A DNA stretch of 64,000 nucleotides, taken from the NCBI RefSeq assembly GCF_001553005.1, contig NZ_KQ959899.1:58595-122594 (forward strand), in the 5' to 3' direction. Position numbers and translations under genes: made by a program. Source of the stretch: Gemelliphila asaccharolytica. GTDB lineage: Bacteria > Bacillota > Bacilli > Staphylococcales > Gemellaceae. The notes below the pieces were generated by a model. The model saw nothing but the letters and a program-made list of their open reading frames with translations. It was not told the DNA's origin and made no database searches. Positions 7,281 to 15,251 of the stretch are shown piece after piece. Every line of letters begins with the position of its first letter. The first letter of the stretch is position 1.

Positions 7281-7315
7281 AGACTAATTATAGTCTAACA
7301 TTAGTCTAAAGTCAA
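7281..7315 (-). promoter_or_regulatory. Promoter with repeated TTAGACTA operator boxes for the AbrB-methyltransferase operon
   Basis: On the minus strand TTGACT (7315-7310), exactly 17 bases, then TATAAT (7292-7287). The spacer and -10 hold TTAGACTA twice (11-base period), followed by an inverted half TAGTCTA. AGACTAATTATAGTCT (7281-7296) is a near palindrome, similar in shape to the GACT...AGTC control boxes of PvuII-like systems. The repeats sit where a repressor would block the polymerase. Confidence 0.85.
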
Positions 7316-7317
7316 CT

Positions 7318-8790
7318 TTATAAGCTTTGTTTTCTCAAAAAATCTATAGCTCCACTCCTATATTGATCCACTGATGATTCACTATAATTCCACAAGTCTT
7401 TTATCATCAAAAATCGTTCAGTTGAAACCAATTCTATTGCATTCTCCAGACTGGCAAACATATCTTTTCCTCGCAAGCCTATAATCATCGAACACCATTT
7501 TTTTTGATCTTCTGATGTACAATTAGAATATAGATTTACGAGTTTATCCGGAGCTACCATCTCAGATTCTGTTAATATCTTTAAGACAATACCACCAGAA
7601 ATATCATCAGTGATACTCTCTACTAAATATTCCATCAGATCGTTATCATAATTTTCAATTATATGAGCCATTGCATGAGCCGCCACATTGTCATCGTCAC
7701 AAGACGAGATTTCAATTATCTTTTTTACATAATCGTTTTTTACTGCTATCCCCCATGCAGCAGCAGATCTTAATTCTGTATCCAGACTTGAATCTAATGC
7801 CAATCGGCATAACATATCTGAAGCAACATCTGCATCGGATAATTCACCTAAAATTAAGACATATTCAAATCGATACATCTGCTCTTCCAAATTCATTGCA
7901 TAATTATAGAATTCATCCCATAAATCTTCCCCCAATCGAATTAAAGAAGAATAAATTTCCAGTTTAATTCTGTCATCTTGCTCATGGTTTTTTAAATCAT
8001 ACAATGCATCAACATATTCTTGCTTCTTTTCAAGATAACCCAATGCTTTAACGCCTGCATAACGAACTTCTTTCGAATCACTACTTAAATCATTCAAAAA
8101 ATTATAAGTAATGCTACAAGTGTGCATATCCTTTTTTTCATCTGGAGCACCAGCTATCATGTACTCGTTTGCCTTAAAGATATCCCCTACACTACAATAA
8201 ACGTGATAGCCCTTTTCTTTTTTCAATGAATATGTATATTTTGATCCATCTTCATACTCTAACTTAATTTGATATTTTTCATCTGATTCAATAATGTCCT
8301 TAACAGTACCATTCTTTTTAGGTATGCAAGTTGGCCAAATTCGATCCCTTTCGGCACCTTCTCCGGCAGATTTTGCTGGTCCTAATTTACTAAATCCTAC
8401 ACTTGCTCTCATGTTTCTTGCTTCGAAATAATTTGTTTCGCTTCCAGGGAACCAATTATCACCTTCATGAGAACACTGTATAAATGCAACAACATCGTGG
8501 TCACCCAAGCCCGCATCCCATCTTCTGTCAGGATTATTTTCGTTATCAGACATTCTCACATCCAGTTTCGATTTTGCTCTTGATTCAATACGACAACCGC
8601 ATTTTAGACAGATAAGATCTGGTAATCTTAATCTTTTAATTTTTGTTGACCAAATCTTATTAGATGTACTGTATCTCTCAAGCTCAATAACATTATGTCC
8701 ACAGCTATTGAGCTGGCGTACAACCTCTTTAGACGAAACAGCCCCCATACTTATTTTTTCCAGAAAACTCCAGTCTGCTTTAAAATTCAT
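7318..8790 (-). CDS. Large cargo protein: Cys-rich nuclease-like N-terminus plus HEAT-like repeats
   Basis: 490 residues, start supported by GAGGAGG. Residues 1-125 hold LPDLICLKCGCRIESRAKSK, then RRWDAGLGDHDVVAFIQC: a P-D...C-x2-C...E-x-R-x-K arrangement that resembles a PD-(D/E)XK nuclease core with a metal-binding pair of Cys. From about residue 225 the sequence becomes helical repeats of ~30 residues (NDLSSDSKEVRYAGVKALGY; ELRSAAAWGIAVKNDYVKKI; NVAAHAMAHIIENYDNDLME) of the HEAT type. It is the last gene on this side of the island, upstream of and codirectional with the AbrB-methylase operon; its stop is just past that promoter. I know of no named family. A restriction or abortive-infection effector is a reasonable guess, not shown. 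Confidence 0.6.
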   Translation of the reverse strand: MNFKADWSFLEKISMGAVSSKEVVRQLNSCGHNVIELERYSTSNKIWSTKIKRLRLPDLICLKCGCRIESRAKSKLDVRMSDNENNPDRRWDAGLGDHDVVAFIQCSHEGDNWFPGSETNYFEARNMRASVGFSKLGPAKSAGEGAERDRIWPTCIPKKNGTVKDIIESDEKYQIKLEYEDGSKYTYSLKKEKGYHVYCSVGDIFKANEYMIAGAPDEKKDMHTCSITYNFLNDLSSDSKEVRYAGVKALGYLEKKQEYVDALYDLKNHEQDDRIKLEIYSSLIRLGEDLWDEFYNYAMNLEEQMYRFEYVLILGELSDADVASDMLCRLALDSSLDTELRSAAAWGIAVKNDYVKKIIEISSCDDDNVAAHAMAHIIENYDNDLMEYLVESITDDISGGIVLKILTESEMVAPDKLVNLYSNCTSEDQKKWCSMIIGLRGKDMFASLENAIELVSTERFLMIKDLWNYSESSVDQYRSGAIDFLRKQSL

Positions 8791-8824
8791 CTTTTTCCTC
8801 CTCTAATATCTAAAAAAGCCTTTG

Positions 8825-8836
8825 TACTATGTAGTA
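8825..8836. repeat. Short palindrome upstream of the HEAT-like gene
   Basis: TACTATGTAGTA: two 5-base arms around TG, about 40 bases before the start of the gene at 8790. It may be an operator; it shares only the ACT...AGT outline with the boxes at 7281. Confidence 0.35.
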
Positions 8837-8903
8837 TAAAAGCACAAGCTCTAAACTATAAAGAATAATAACTTTCTTTCAGCAACTTAGCTTATCTTAT
8901 ATT

Positions 8904-9104
8904 TTAGTATATCCCCTTAACCGTATTACTAGAACATCGTAGTTCTTTGTAATTCTTAGCATTAAAAGTGAACCCACCCTTGCAGTAGGGTTCACTTTTA
9001 TCTGACATCAAAACCTTAGTGTCAACCCTATCAAATAGACCAGTTCTCACAAAGTCAAATTCAAAGATAAAAATTAATGTCATATTCGGACCTAATCTGA
9101 GCAT
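8904..9104 (-). CDS. Small unrecognised ORF at the element edge, possibly a remnant
   Basis: 66 codons with element-like base composition. The middle (DRVDTKVLMSDK) loosely resembles the C-terminal H-V-E-S-V-V-L-M-S-x-K of RlmD-type methyltransferases, and a clearer copy of that tail lies just upstream at 9145-9201. There is no convincing ribosome site. It contains a 13-bp inverted repeat in its coding region, which argues against a conserved protein. It is more likely degraded sequence. Confidence 0.3.
   Translation of the reverse strand: MLRLGPNMTLIFIFEFDFVRTGLFDRVDTKVLMSDKSEPYCKGGFTFNAKNYKELRCSSNTVKGIY
8963..9000. repeat. 13-bp perfect inverted repeat, possible bidirectional terminator
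   Basis: TAAAAGTGAACCC, 12-base loop, GGGTTCACTTTTA. The A- and T-rich ends of the arms give a terminator-like shape on both strands, though no long T-run follows. Confidence 0.65.
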
Positions 9105-9144
9105 TTAACGATAGAACCTAAATAAGCCTTTGAAATAAAGGTTT

Positions 9145-9201
9145 TTATGCCTTTGCTATGCCCACTTTTGACATCAAGACGACACTCTCGACATGTGATA
9201 G
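9145..9201 (-). pseudogene. Remnant of an RlmD/RumA-type methyltransferase 3' end
   Basis: The minus strand encodes LSHVESVVLMSKVGIAKA and a stop. The chromosomal rlmD at 11045 ends PHVESVVLMTRK. Eight residues in a row are the same (HVESVVLM), and at DNA level GAGAGTGT and TTGATG are shared, but wobble positions differ, so it is not a direct copy of the local gene. Ends of rlmD-like genes are insertion sites for several integrative elements, so this looks like an attachment-site scar carried from another host or left by an earlier insertion. Confidence 0.7.
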
Positions 9202-9302
9202 TTAGGTTATATCCTATCTGTTTTTTATAATAGAATATAGCAATTTATAGCCATTTTGTATTATAATTATCTCCTCTAGCAATTATTTTGATTAGACTAT
9301 TT

Positions 9303-9887
9303 TTACATTGTGTATATGTCATTTATTTTATTAATTTCCTCGTCTTTATCAATAGCAGTCCATCGTGAACTGATATTTTTCTTCTTACAAAGTTCTGCTA
9401 GTTCATCTCCAAAAGCACTTCTCGTTTTTTCCAAATTCCCATCTGTTACATTGTTCACTATATTGTTTTTCCAACCACAAAAATATATTTTATTGGGTTT
9501 TTCAATTTCTCTATGTGAAGCTGCTATCACAATTACGTCTTTATAGTTTGGGGTGTTATTACAATTTTCTGGAATATTATTATTTAAAGATCTAAAAAAG
9601 TCATTTGGTTTAAATTTATGATTCGGGTCATATTTTAATTCTAAATATTCTATTAATTTATTATAATCTTCCATATAGCTTGAAGTTTCATATTTATTGT
9701 TTATTTTCAACTCAAATGTAATGGGTTTGTCTCCTAACGTTGATAAATAAAGTCTGTAAGGTAAAATATCAGTTATAAATATGCAACTAAATCCTTTTTC
9801 ATTATATCTAAATGGAAAAACCACTCTTTCCATGTCATTTAGTTTCATATTATTATGCAGAGATTCTAAAGCTGTAAATTTAAACAT
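9303..9887 (-). CDS. Unrecognised protein inside the recombinase scar (possibly DUF6037-like)
   Basis: 194 residues, soluble. It begins MFKFTALESLHNNMKLNDME and has conserved-looking features such as FPFRYNEKGFSCIFITDILPY, LSTLGDKPITFEL and IVIAASHREIEKPNKIYFCGWK. The general shape reminds me of DUF6037-type proteins of mobile elements, but this is weak. Its start overlaps the 3' end of the broken recombinase by 8 bases, meaning that the join which truncated the recombinase placed this gene there. Composition is closer to the host than to the cargo genes. Confidence 0.5.
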   Translation of the reverse strand: MFKFTALESLHNNMKLNDMERVVFPFRYNEKGFSCIFITDILPYRLYLSTLGDKPITFELKINNKYETSSYMEDYNKLIEYLELKYDPNHKFKPNDFFRSLNNNIPENCNNTPNYKDVIVIAASHREIEKPNKIYFCGWKNNIVNNVTDGNLEKTRSAFGDELAELCKKKNISSRWTAIDKDEEINKINDIYTM

Positions 9888-10809
9888 TTTTATTGTCCTC
9901 CTTTAATCTAGAGCTATATTTTCTACTCTTCCTAACATTGTCCTCATCAAGGTTACTCCTACTTGATTTTTCTTCTTGAACTTTATTAAATACTTCCTCT
10001 GTAATAATTGCTTCATGATTGTCTTTTAGAAGGTAATAATTTTCTTTACTTACTGAATCTAAGAGTTTCACAGAACCTGTATACTTTTCATTTTCTAACA
10101 TGGTCTCAATACTTCTTTTTGGCCATTTGTTTTTCCCTTTTGGGGATTTAATCTTTTCCTTTTCAAGTTCTTTGACAATGCCTATGACACTTTTCCCATC
10201 TAAGTACCAATTAAATATTTTCCTGACTACTTTTGCTTGTTGGAAGTTTATAATTAGTTCTCAATTCTCATCATGATCATAGCCATAGCACTTTCGGTTA
10301 TAAAGCTTTGATGTGCCTTGTGCTGCTCTTTGCTTTAGACCCCATTTTATATTTTCACTTCGCTGTTCGTTTTCTGATTGTGCCAAAGATTCCATAATGG
10401 ATATGATTATATCTGTATCATCTTCTTGGCTATCTAAGTTTTCTTGTTCAAAGATAATCCTTGCACTGGCTTGCTTAATTACTTTTAATGCTTCTAAAGC
10501 ATCTACTGTATCTCTACCAAATCGACTCACGCTCTTTGTAACAATTATATTAACGTCTTCTTTCTTTATGTCTTCAAGCATTCTTAAGAATTCTTTTCTA
10601 CTTGATTTAGTTTTTCCTGATGCAATATCAATGTAAATATCTACAAGTTTCCAATTAGAGTAATGTGATGTAAGTCTAGTTAAAGCAGATATTTGTGCCA
10701 TCAAACTATTTAACTGGTCTTTATCTGTCGTGCTGACTCGCGCATAGATTCCTACTCGCTGGATTTGGAATTGTTTTTTAGGTAATATCAGATTTATTTT
10801 TTTATTCAT
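9880..10809 (-). pseudogene. Serine recombinase, broken by an in-frame TGA and C-terminally truncated
   Basis: Codons 1-182 (10809 to 10264) encode a resolvase domain: VGIYARVSTTDKDQLNSLMA with the catalytic Ser, then the DIASGKTKSSRKEF and VKSVSRFGRD motifs. At 10261-10263 TGA interrupts the frame (YDHDEN stop ELIINFQQAK), after which the same frame continues without break for 126 codons through VVRKIFNWYLDGKSVIGIVK and the recombinase domain (ENEKYTGSVKLLDS) to a stop at 9880. Large serine recombinases run to 500 residues or more, so the zinc ribbon and coiled coil are missing. It marks the end of the element at rlmD and is almost certainly inactive. Confidence 0.9.
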
Positions 10810-10976
10810 ATTGAACTCCTTAATTCAACCTAATTACTAGTATATCATTTTTATTATATGATAAGTAGCCTAATATTATCCATTCTGTTCACTCCACCTA
10901 AAATATCCATAGTGTCTACACACCCTGCAATAATCAACACTTGAAATGTTCCCACAAGGTATTTTTCAAATAGAAA

Positions 10977-11016
10977 AATGGCTTTTAAGATTTCTTCTAA
11001 AACCCTAAAAGCCATT
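10977..11016 (-). terminator. rlmD terminator
   Basis: On the minus strand AATGGCTTTTA, 18-base loop, TAAAAGCCATT followed by TTTC. It lies 29 bases after the rlmD stop and before the recombinase, so it was either kept with the target gene or rebuilt on insertion. Confidence 0.75.
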
Positions 11017-11044
11017 GATTTCAGCACTTTTATAGCCTCTTATT

Positions 11045-12379
11045 CTATTTTCTTGTCATCAATACTACACTCTCCACGTGAGGTGTTTGTGGAAACATAT
11101 CTACTGGTTGTATTTCCCTTGCATAATATCCTTTTGTTTTAAGAAATTTCATATCCCTTGCTAATGTTGCAGGGTTGCAGCTTACATAAACTATTTTTTC
11201 TATATTCATATCAACTAAATTTTGTAAAAATATTTCTTCACATCCTTTTCGTGGAGGGTCTACTACAACTACGTTTATTTTTTCTGATTTTAATAATGTT
11301 GAAATTTTTTCTTCTGCTTTTCCTAATATAAAAGTTACGTTACTAATATTATTCAATTTGGCATTTTCTTTTGCATCTCTTATCGCAGATTCAACAACCT
11401 CTATTCCATATACTTTTTTTGCTTTTTTTGCTAAAAATAAACTTATAGTTCCTATTCCACAATATGCATCTAAAATAATATCATTACTATCTAGTCTTGC
11501 AACGTCTATAATTTTATTATATAGTTTTTGAGTTTGAATTGGATTTATTTGATAAAATGATTTTGGAGAAATTTTAAGTTTTAAATCTTCTATTTCATCT
11601 ATTATAAAATCTTCTCCATATAATAAATAACTTTTTTCTCCTAAAATAACATTAGTATTTTTATCATTTATGTTCAATATTATCCCTACTATTTTGTCAC
11701 TAATTTTTTTTATATTAGATACGAATTTATCAAGTTTTTTAAACTTGTTTTTTGATATTAAAACTACCATTATTTCGCTTTTAGACTTATTTGTTCTAAA
11801 CATTATGTGCCGTAGAGAACCTTCTTTTGTATCCTCATCATAAATAGATATATTCATGTCGTTTATTATTTTCCTAATTTTATTTGTCAAATAATTATGT
11901 TCTTGAAATTGAATTTTACAATCATAAATATCTTCTACGTCATGTGTTCTACTTTTATAATAACCCATCTTAACTATATCTTTATACCTTTTTACTGGTA
12001 AAACAGATTTGTTTCTATAATATATAGGATTTTCCATTCCAATAGTATTTAATATTTTTATTTTTTCATCTTTTAAGGTTTTTTTTATTATATTTTTTAC
12101 TTTTTGTGTTTTAAAATTCAACTGTTCTTCGTAATTCATATGCATAATACTAGCACCTGAAGTTTTTTCTTTTACTTCTAATCTTTTTTTTGATGGATTA
12201 ATAACTTCTTCTAATATTGCATATCCAAAATTTTTTTTTATTTTAACTACCTTAATTTTTACTTTTTCACCGACTATTACGTTTTCAACAAAAAAAGGAA
12301 AATTTTCTTTTTTTACAATTCCAAAACCATCATGTGTATAATCTACTACTGTAGATATAAATTCATCATTTTTTTCCAT
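11045..12379 (-). CDS. rlmD: 23S rRNA (uracil-C5)-methyltransferase, RlmD/RlmCD type
   Basis: 444 residues. An N-terminal TRAM domain (about 1-60) is followed by the methyltransferase core: DAYCGIGTISLFLAKKAKKV (SAM motif I), VVVDPPRKGCEE, and YVSCNPATLARD with the catalytic Cys, then PQTPHVESVVLMTRK at the end. It methylates uridines of 23S rRNA. The Cys residues that bind an iron-sulfur cluster in the E. coli enzyme are absent: where C-x5-C-G-G-C is expected the protein has KTSGASIMHMNY, as I recall for streptococcal RlmCD-type enzymes. The 3' end of the gene is the boundary of the mobile element. Confidence 0.93.
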   Translation of the reverse strand: MEKNDEFISTVVDYTHDGFGIVKKENFPFFVENVIVGEKVKIKVVKIKKNFGYAILEEVINPSKKRLEVKEKTSGASIMHMNYEEQLNFKTQKVKNIIKKTLKDEKIKILNTIGMENPIYYRNKSVLPVKRYKDIVKMGYYKSRTHDVEDIYDCKIQFQEHNYLTNKIRKIINDMNISIYDEDTKEGSLRHIMFRTNKSKSEIMVVLISKNKFKKLDKFVSNIKKISDKIVGIILNINDKNTNVILGEKSYLLYGEDFIIDEIEDLKLKISPKSFYQINPIQTQKLYNKIIDVARLDSNDIILDAYCGIGTISLFLAKKAKKVYGIEVVESAIRDAKENAKLNNISNVTFILGKAEEKISTLLKSEKINVVVVDPPRKGCEEIFLQNLVDMNIEKIVYVSCNPATLARDMKFLKTKGYYAREIQPVDMFPQTPHVESVVLMTRK

Positions 12380-12391
12380 ATTCCTCCTTAT

Positions 12392-12841
12392 TTATATACT
12401 AACTCCAATAACCTTTACTTTATTTACATGTTTTAAATTAGATAATAAATGCTTAATTTTTTCAATATCGGTTATTTCTAAATTTATATTAAGTGAAATT
12501 ATAATTGTTGCTCTTTCATTTATAGGAACAGTTTGATGTATAGTTATTATATTTCCATTTTCACAATGAATTATTTTCAATATTTTCCCTAATATTCCTG
12601 GTATATCATCTACATGTATCGATAAAGATAGTATAGATTCTTTTTTAAAATCTTTTAATGGATAAATTGTGTCTTTATATTTATAAAATGCACTTCTACT
12701 TAATCCGTATTTTTTAGAAACTTCTTGAATTGATAATTTTGGATTTTTTTCTAATTCATTTTTAATTATAATAGTTTTTTGCACAGCTTCTGGTAAAACA
12801 TCTTCTCTTATTATGTAATATTTTTTATTTTTCATATTCAT
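12392..12841 (-). CDS. pheB: PheB-like ACT-domain protein (UPF0735)
   Basis: 149 residues. A short N-terminal helix-turn-helix-like part (SIQEVSKKYGLSRSAFYKYK) is followed by an ACT domain (LSIHVDDIPGILGKILKIIH) that typically binds an amino acid. Known in Bacillus as the gene right after obg, as here: only three bases separate them. It has been named a chorismate mutase-like protein, but this sequence lacks evident mutase motifs; a regulatory role that senses an amino acid is more in keeping with the domains. Confidence 0.85.
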   Translation of the reverse strand: MNMKNKKYYIIREDVLPEAVQKTIIIKNELEKNPKLSIQEVSKKYGLSRSAFYKYKDTIYPLKDFKKESILSLSIHVDDIPGILGKILKIIHCENGNIITIHQTVPINERATIIISLNINLEITDIEKIKHLLSNLKHVNKVKVIGVSI

Positions 12842-12843
12842 AC

Positions 12844-14145
12844 TTATTCTATAAATTCAAATTCACCTTTTAATATTTTAACTATATCCCCATTTTTGCA
12901 TCCTTTTTTTCTAAGAGCCTCATCTACTCCCATTGATCTCATTTGTTTTGCAAATCTTCTAATTGACGAATCTCTATTAAAATCAGTCATTTTAAATGCT
13001 CTTTCTATTCTAGATCCTTTTATTACATATGCACCTTTATCATCTCTTGTTATTGTGAATGTTTCATCGCTTTTAGTATGCTTATAAATTACTCGATTTT
13101 CTGTTATATTTTCTTTTTCAGATTTTTCTTCATTATTGTTTTCTATTTCATCTAAAGTATCTGCTATTTTATATAATAATTTATCAATATTAGATTTTGT
13201 GTACGCTGAAATTTCTATGATTTCTATATTTTTTTCTTCTTTCAATATTTTTTCTTTGAATTTCAAGAGATTTTCATTTGATTGTGCAATGTCCATTTTA
13301 TTTGCTACAACTATTTGTTTTCTTTTCATCAAATTAATATTATATTTTTTTAGTTCGTTATTAATTATCTTATAATCTTCATATGGGTCACGTCCTTCAG
13401 AAGATGACATATCTAAAACATGCACTATAACTTTCGTTCTTTCTATATGTCTTAAAAATTTATGTCCTAAACCGCTTCCTGTACTTGCTCCTTCTATAAG
13501 TCCTGGCAAGTCTGCCATCACAAAACTTCTATTGTCTTTTGTTTCTACTACTCCTAAATTAGGTGCCAAAGTAGTAAAATGGTATGAAGCTATTTTTGGT
13601 TTTGCTTTTGATGTTACAGATAATATTGTTGATTTTCCTACTGAAGGAAAGCCTACTAGTCCTACATCAGCCATTAATTTAAGTTCTAATATTAGATTTC
13701 TTTCTTCTCCAGGTTCTCCATTCTCTGCTATTTCTGGTGCTGGATTTGATGGTGTTGCAAATCTGCAATTACCTCTTCCTCCTCTTCCTCCTTTAGCAAC
13801 TACTACTTCCTGATTATTTTCAACCAAATCTGCAAGAATTTCTTTTGATTCTTTATCTCTTATAATAGTACCTACCGGAACTTTTAGAATTAAATCTTTA
13901 GATTTTCTTCCGTGCATTCCTTTACTCATTCCATTTTCGCCACTTTTAGCAATGAATTTTTTTTGATATCTATAATCCATAAAAGTTCTGATTCCTTCGT
14001 CAGCTTTAAATATTACATCAGAACCTTTTCCTCCATCTCCACCTGCTGGTCCTCCTTTAGGAACATATTTCTCTCTTCTAAAAGCTACTATTCCATTACC
14101 GCCATCACCTGAACGAATATATATACTTACTTCATCTATAAACAT
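12844..14145 (-). CDS. obg: GTPase Obg/CgtA
   Basis: 433 residues from ATG 14145. A TTG five codons earlier lies inside the ribosome site TTGAGAGG and is not the start. The order is the Gly-rich Obg domain ([10 protein letters not shown], about 1-158), the G domain with [19 protein letters not shown] and NKMDIA, and the C-terminal OCT domain (from [20 protein letters not shown]). It binds the large ribosomal subunit and takes part in ribosome assembly and stress signalling. It leads the obg-pheB-rlmD run, all on the same strand with small gaps. Confidence 0.96.
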   Translation of the reverse strand: MFIDEVSIYIRSGDGGNGIVAFRREKYVPKGGPAGGDGGKGSDVIFKADEGIRTFMDYRYQKKFIAKSGENGMSKGMHGRKSKDLILKVPVGTIIRDKESKEILADLVENNQEVVVAKGGRGGRGNCRFATPSNPAPEIAENGEPGEERNLILELKLMADVGLVGFPSVGKSTILSVTSKAKPKIASYHFTTLAPNLGVVETKDNRSFVMADLPGLIEGASTGSGLGHKFLRHIERTKVIVHVLDMSSSEGRDPYEDYKIINNELKKYNINLMKRKQIVVANKMDIAQSNENLLKFKEKILKEEKNIEIIEISAYTKSNIDKLLYKIADTLDEIENNNEEKSEKENITENRVIYKHTKSDETFTITRDDKGAYVIKGSRIERAFKMTDFNRDSSIRRFAKQMRSMGVDEALRKKGCKNGDIVKILKGEFEFIE

Positions 14146-15192
14146 TTTTTTACCTCTCAATAAATACTACTAAATTCTATTATTATAACATAATCAGCGT
14201 TAACTATTCAAGAAAAGTTCATGACTTATCAAAAGCTTATATAACAAGATTTTTTTATTTTTAAAAGAACATAAAAATCTAGTAAATTGCATAAATATTA
14301 CATAAAATTAAAATTCTTTAAAAAATATTTTAATAAATTAAAAAAACTAATTAAATATACTAATATCTAACAAATATTAAAAAATATATAAAGTTTTATT
14401 TCTTAATAAGGTTATTTTTTTGTTAAAAATAACAAAAAACTATTTATACAGAAAAAAAATATAAGCAAAATAAAAAAAAATAAACTACTATATATAATTT
14501 TAACAATAAGTATTCTTGAATTGTTAAATAAAATAATAGAGTTTATCTCTAGATTAATCGATTATGATAGAGACTTTTAAATAAGCCTTGCCTACTCGTC
14601 GGTATTATACATGAAAAAAGACAATAATACAACAGACAAATTACTAAAAGCAATAATAGTAGTAATTAGTATAATTTCAAATATCCTAATATAATTAATA
14701 TAATATGTTTCTTTACTATTATATTTATTAGATTCTATATTTAAAGTCTACTTAATGTTTTAAAAAAATGTTGATAATATCTTCTTTTTTTAAATTTAAT
14801 AAATTTTTTATTTTATAAATTTCTGTTATCTACCACGGTGTACGTCCTTTTATCTTATTAGGAAATGTAACATCACAACATCCTAACTCTTTTGCGATAA
14901 AACTTTTCTTATATCCACTATCTTCTATTTTTTCATTTAATTTTCTATATTCCACTATATCGCCCCCCTTTTACTATTTTTTATTTTTAAAATATTTATA
15001 AAGTTGATAAGCTCCTGTACTTAAAAAGGAAAAAGCTACCCAAAATTTAAAACTTATTATAATAAAACGTTTTTTAAATCACTTTAATTAGTTTTACTTT
15101 TTATTTTCTATATATTATCTTATACATGCTTATTATTTTTGAAATTTTATTTATAATTTTTTAATCAAGTATAACTTTTAACAAAGAAAAAA
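14146..15192. other. Gene-poor, very AT-rich scar upstream of obg
   Basis: About 1 kb without an intact gene. It contains the broken phage repressor (14752-14955, listed) and, just upstream of that on the same strand (15075-14974), a startless frame reading ISFKFWVAFSFLSTGAYQLY and ending in FKNKK, probably the tail of a small membrane protein. Around 14570-14610 a short patch of higher GC encodes PTSRQGLFKSLYHNRLI without a start. The pattern suggests the decayed residue of a prophage or other insertion. The obg promoter must lie at its left edge, but none stood out. Confidence 0.55.
14752..14955 (-). pseudogene. Phage Cro/CI-like regulator (DUF739-like) with a nonsense codon
   Basis: From GTG 14955 (AAGGGGGG site upstream) the frame reads VEYRKLNEKIEDSGYKKSFI then AKELGCCDVTFPNKIKGRTP and W, then TAG at 14830-14832, then continues ITEIYKIKNLLNLKKEDIIN to TAA at 14752. 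The product without the TAG would be 66 residues, the right length for a DUF739 phage repressor, whose K-G-x-x-P-W-x-x-x-E-I pattern crosses the stop. CAG to TAG is the simplest change. Confidence 0.75.
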
Positions 15193-15220
15193 GAAAGTAA
15201 GAAATCATATTCTTACTTTC
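15193..15220 (-). terminator. Terminator of the metal-binding lipoprotein gene
   Basis: GAAAGTAAGAA and TTCTTACTTTC around a six-base loop; on the minus strand it is followed by TTTTTTC. Confidence 0.85.
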
Positions 15221-15251
15221 TAAAATTTTAAAGGATTTTTTTAAAAGGATA

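Noticed and set aside
10313-10636. 107-codon plus-strand frame opposite the serine recombinase
   Set aside because: It is antisense to conserved resolvase motifs and shows no domain of its own.
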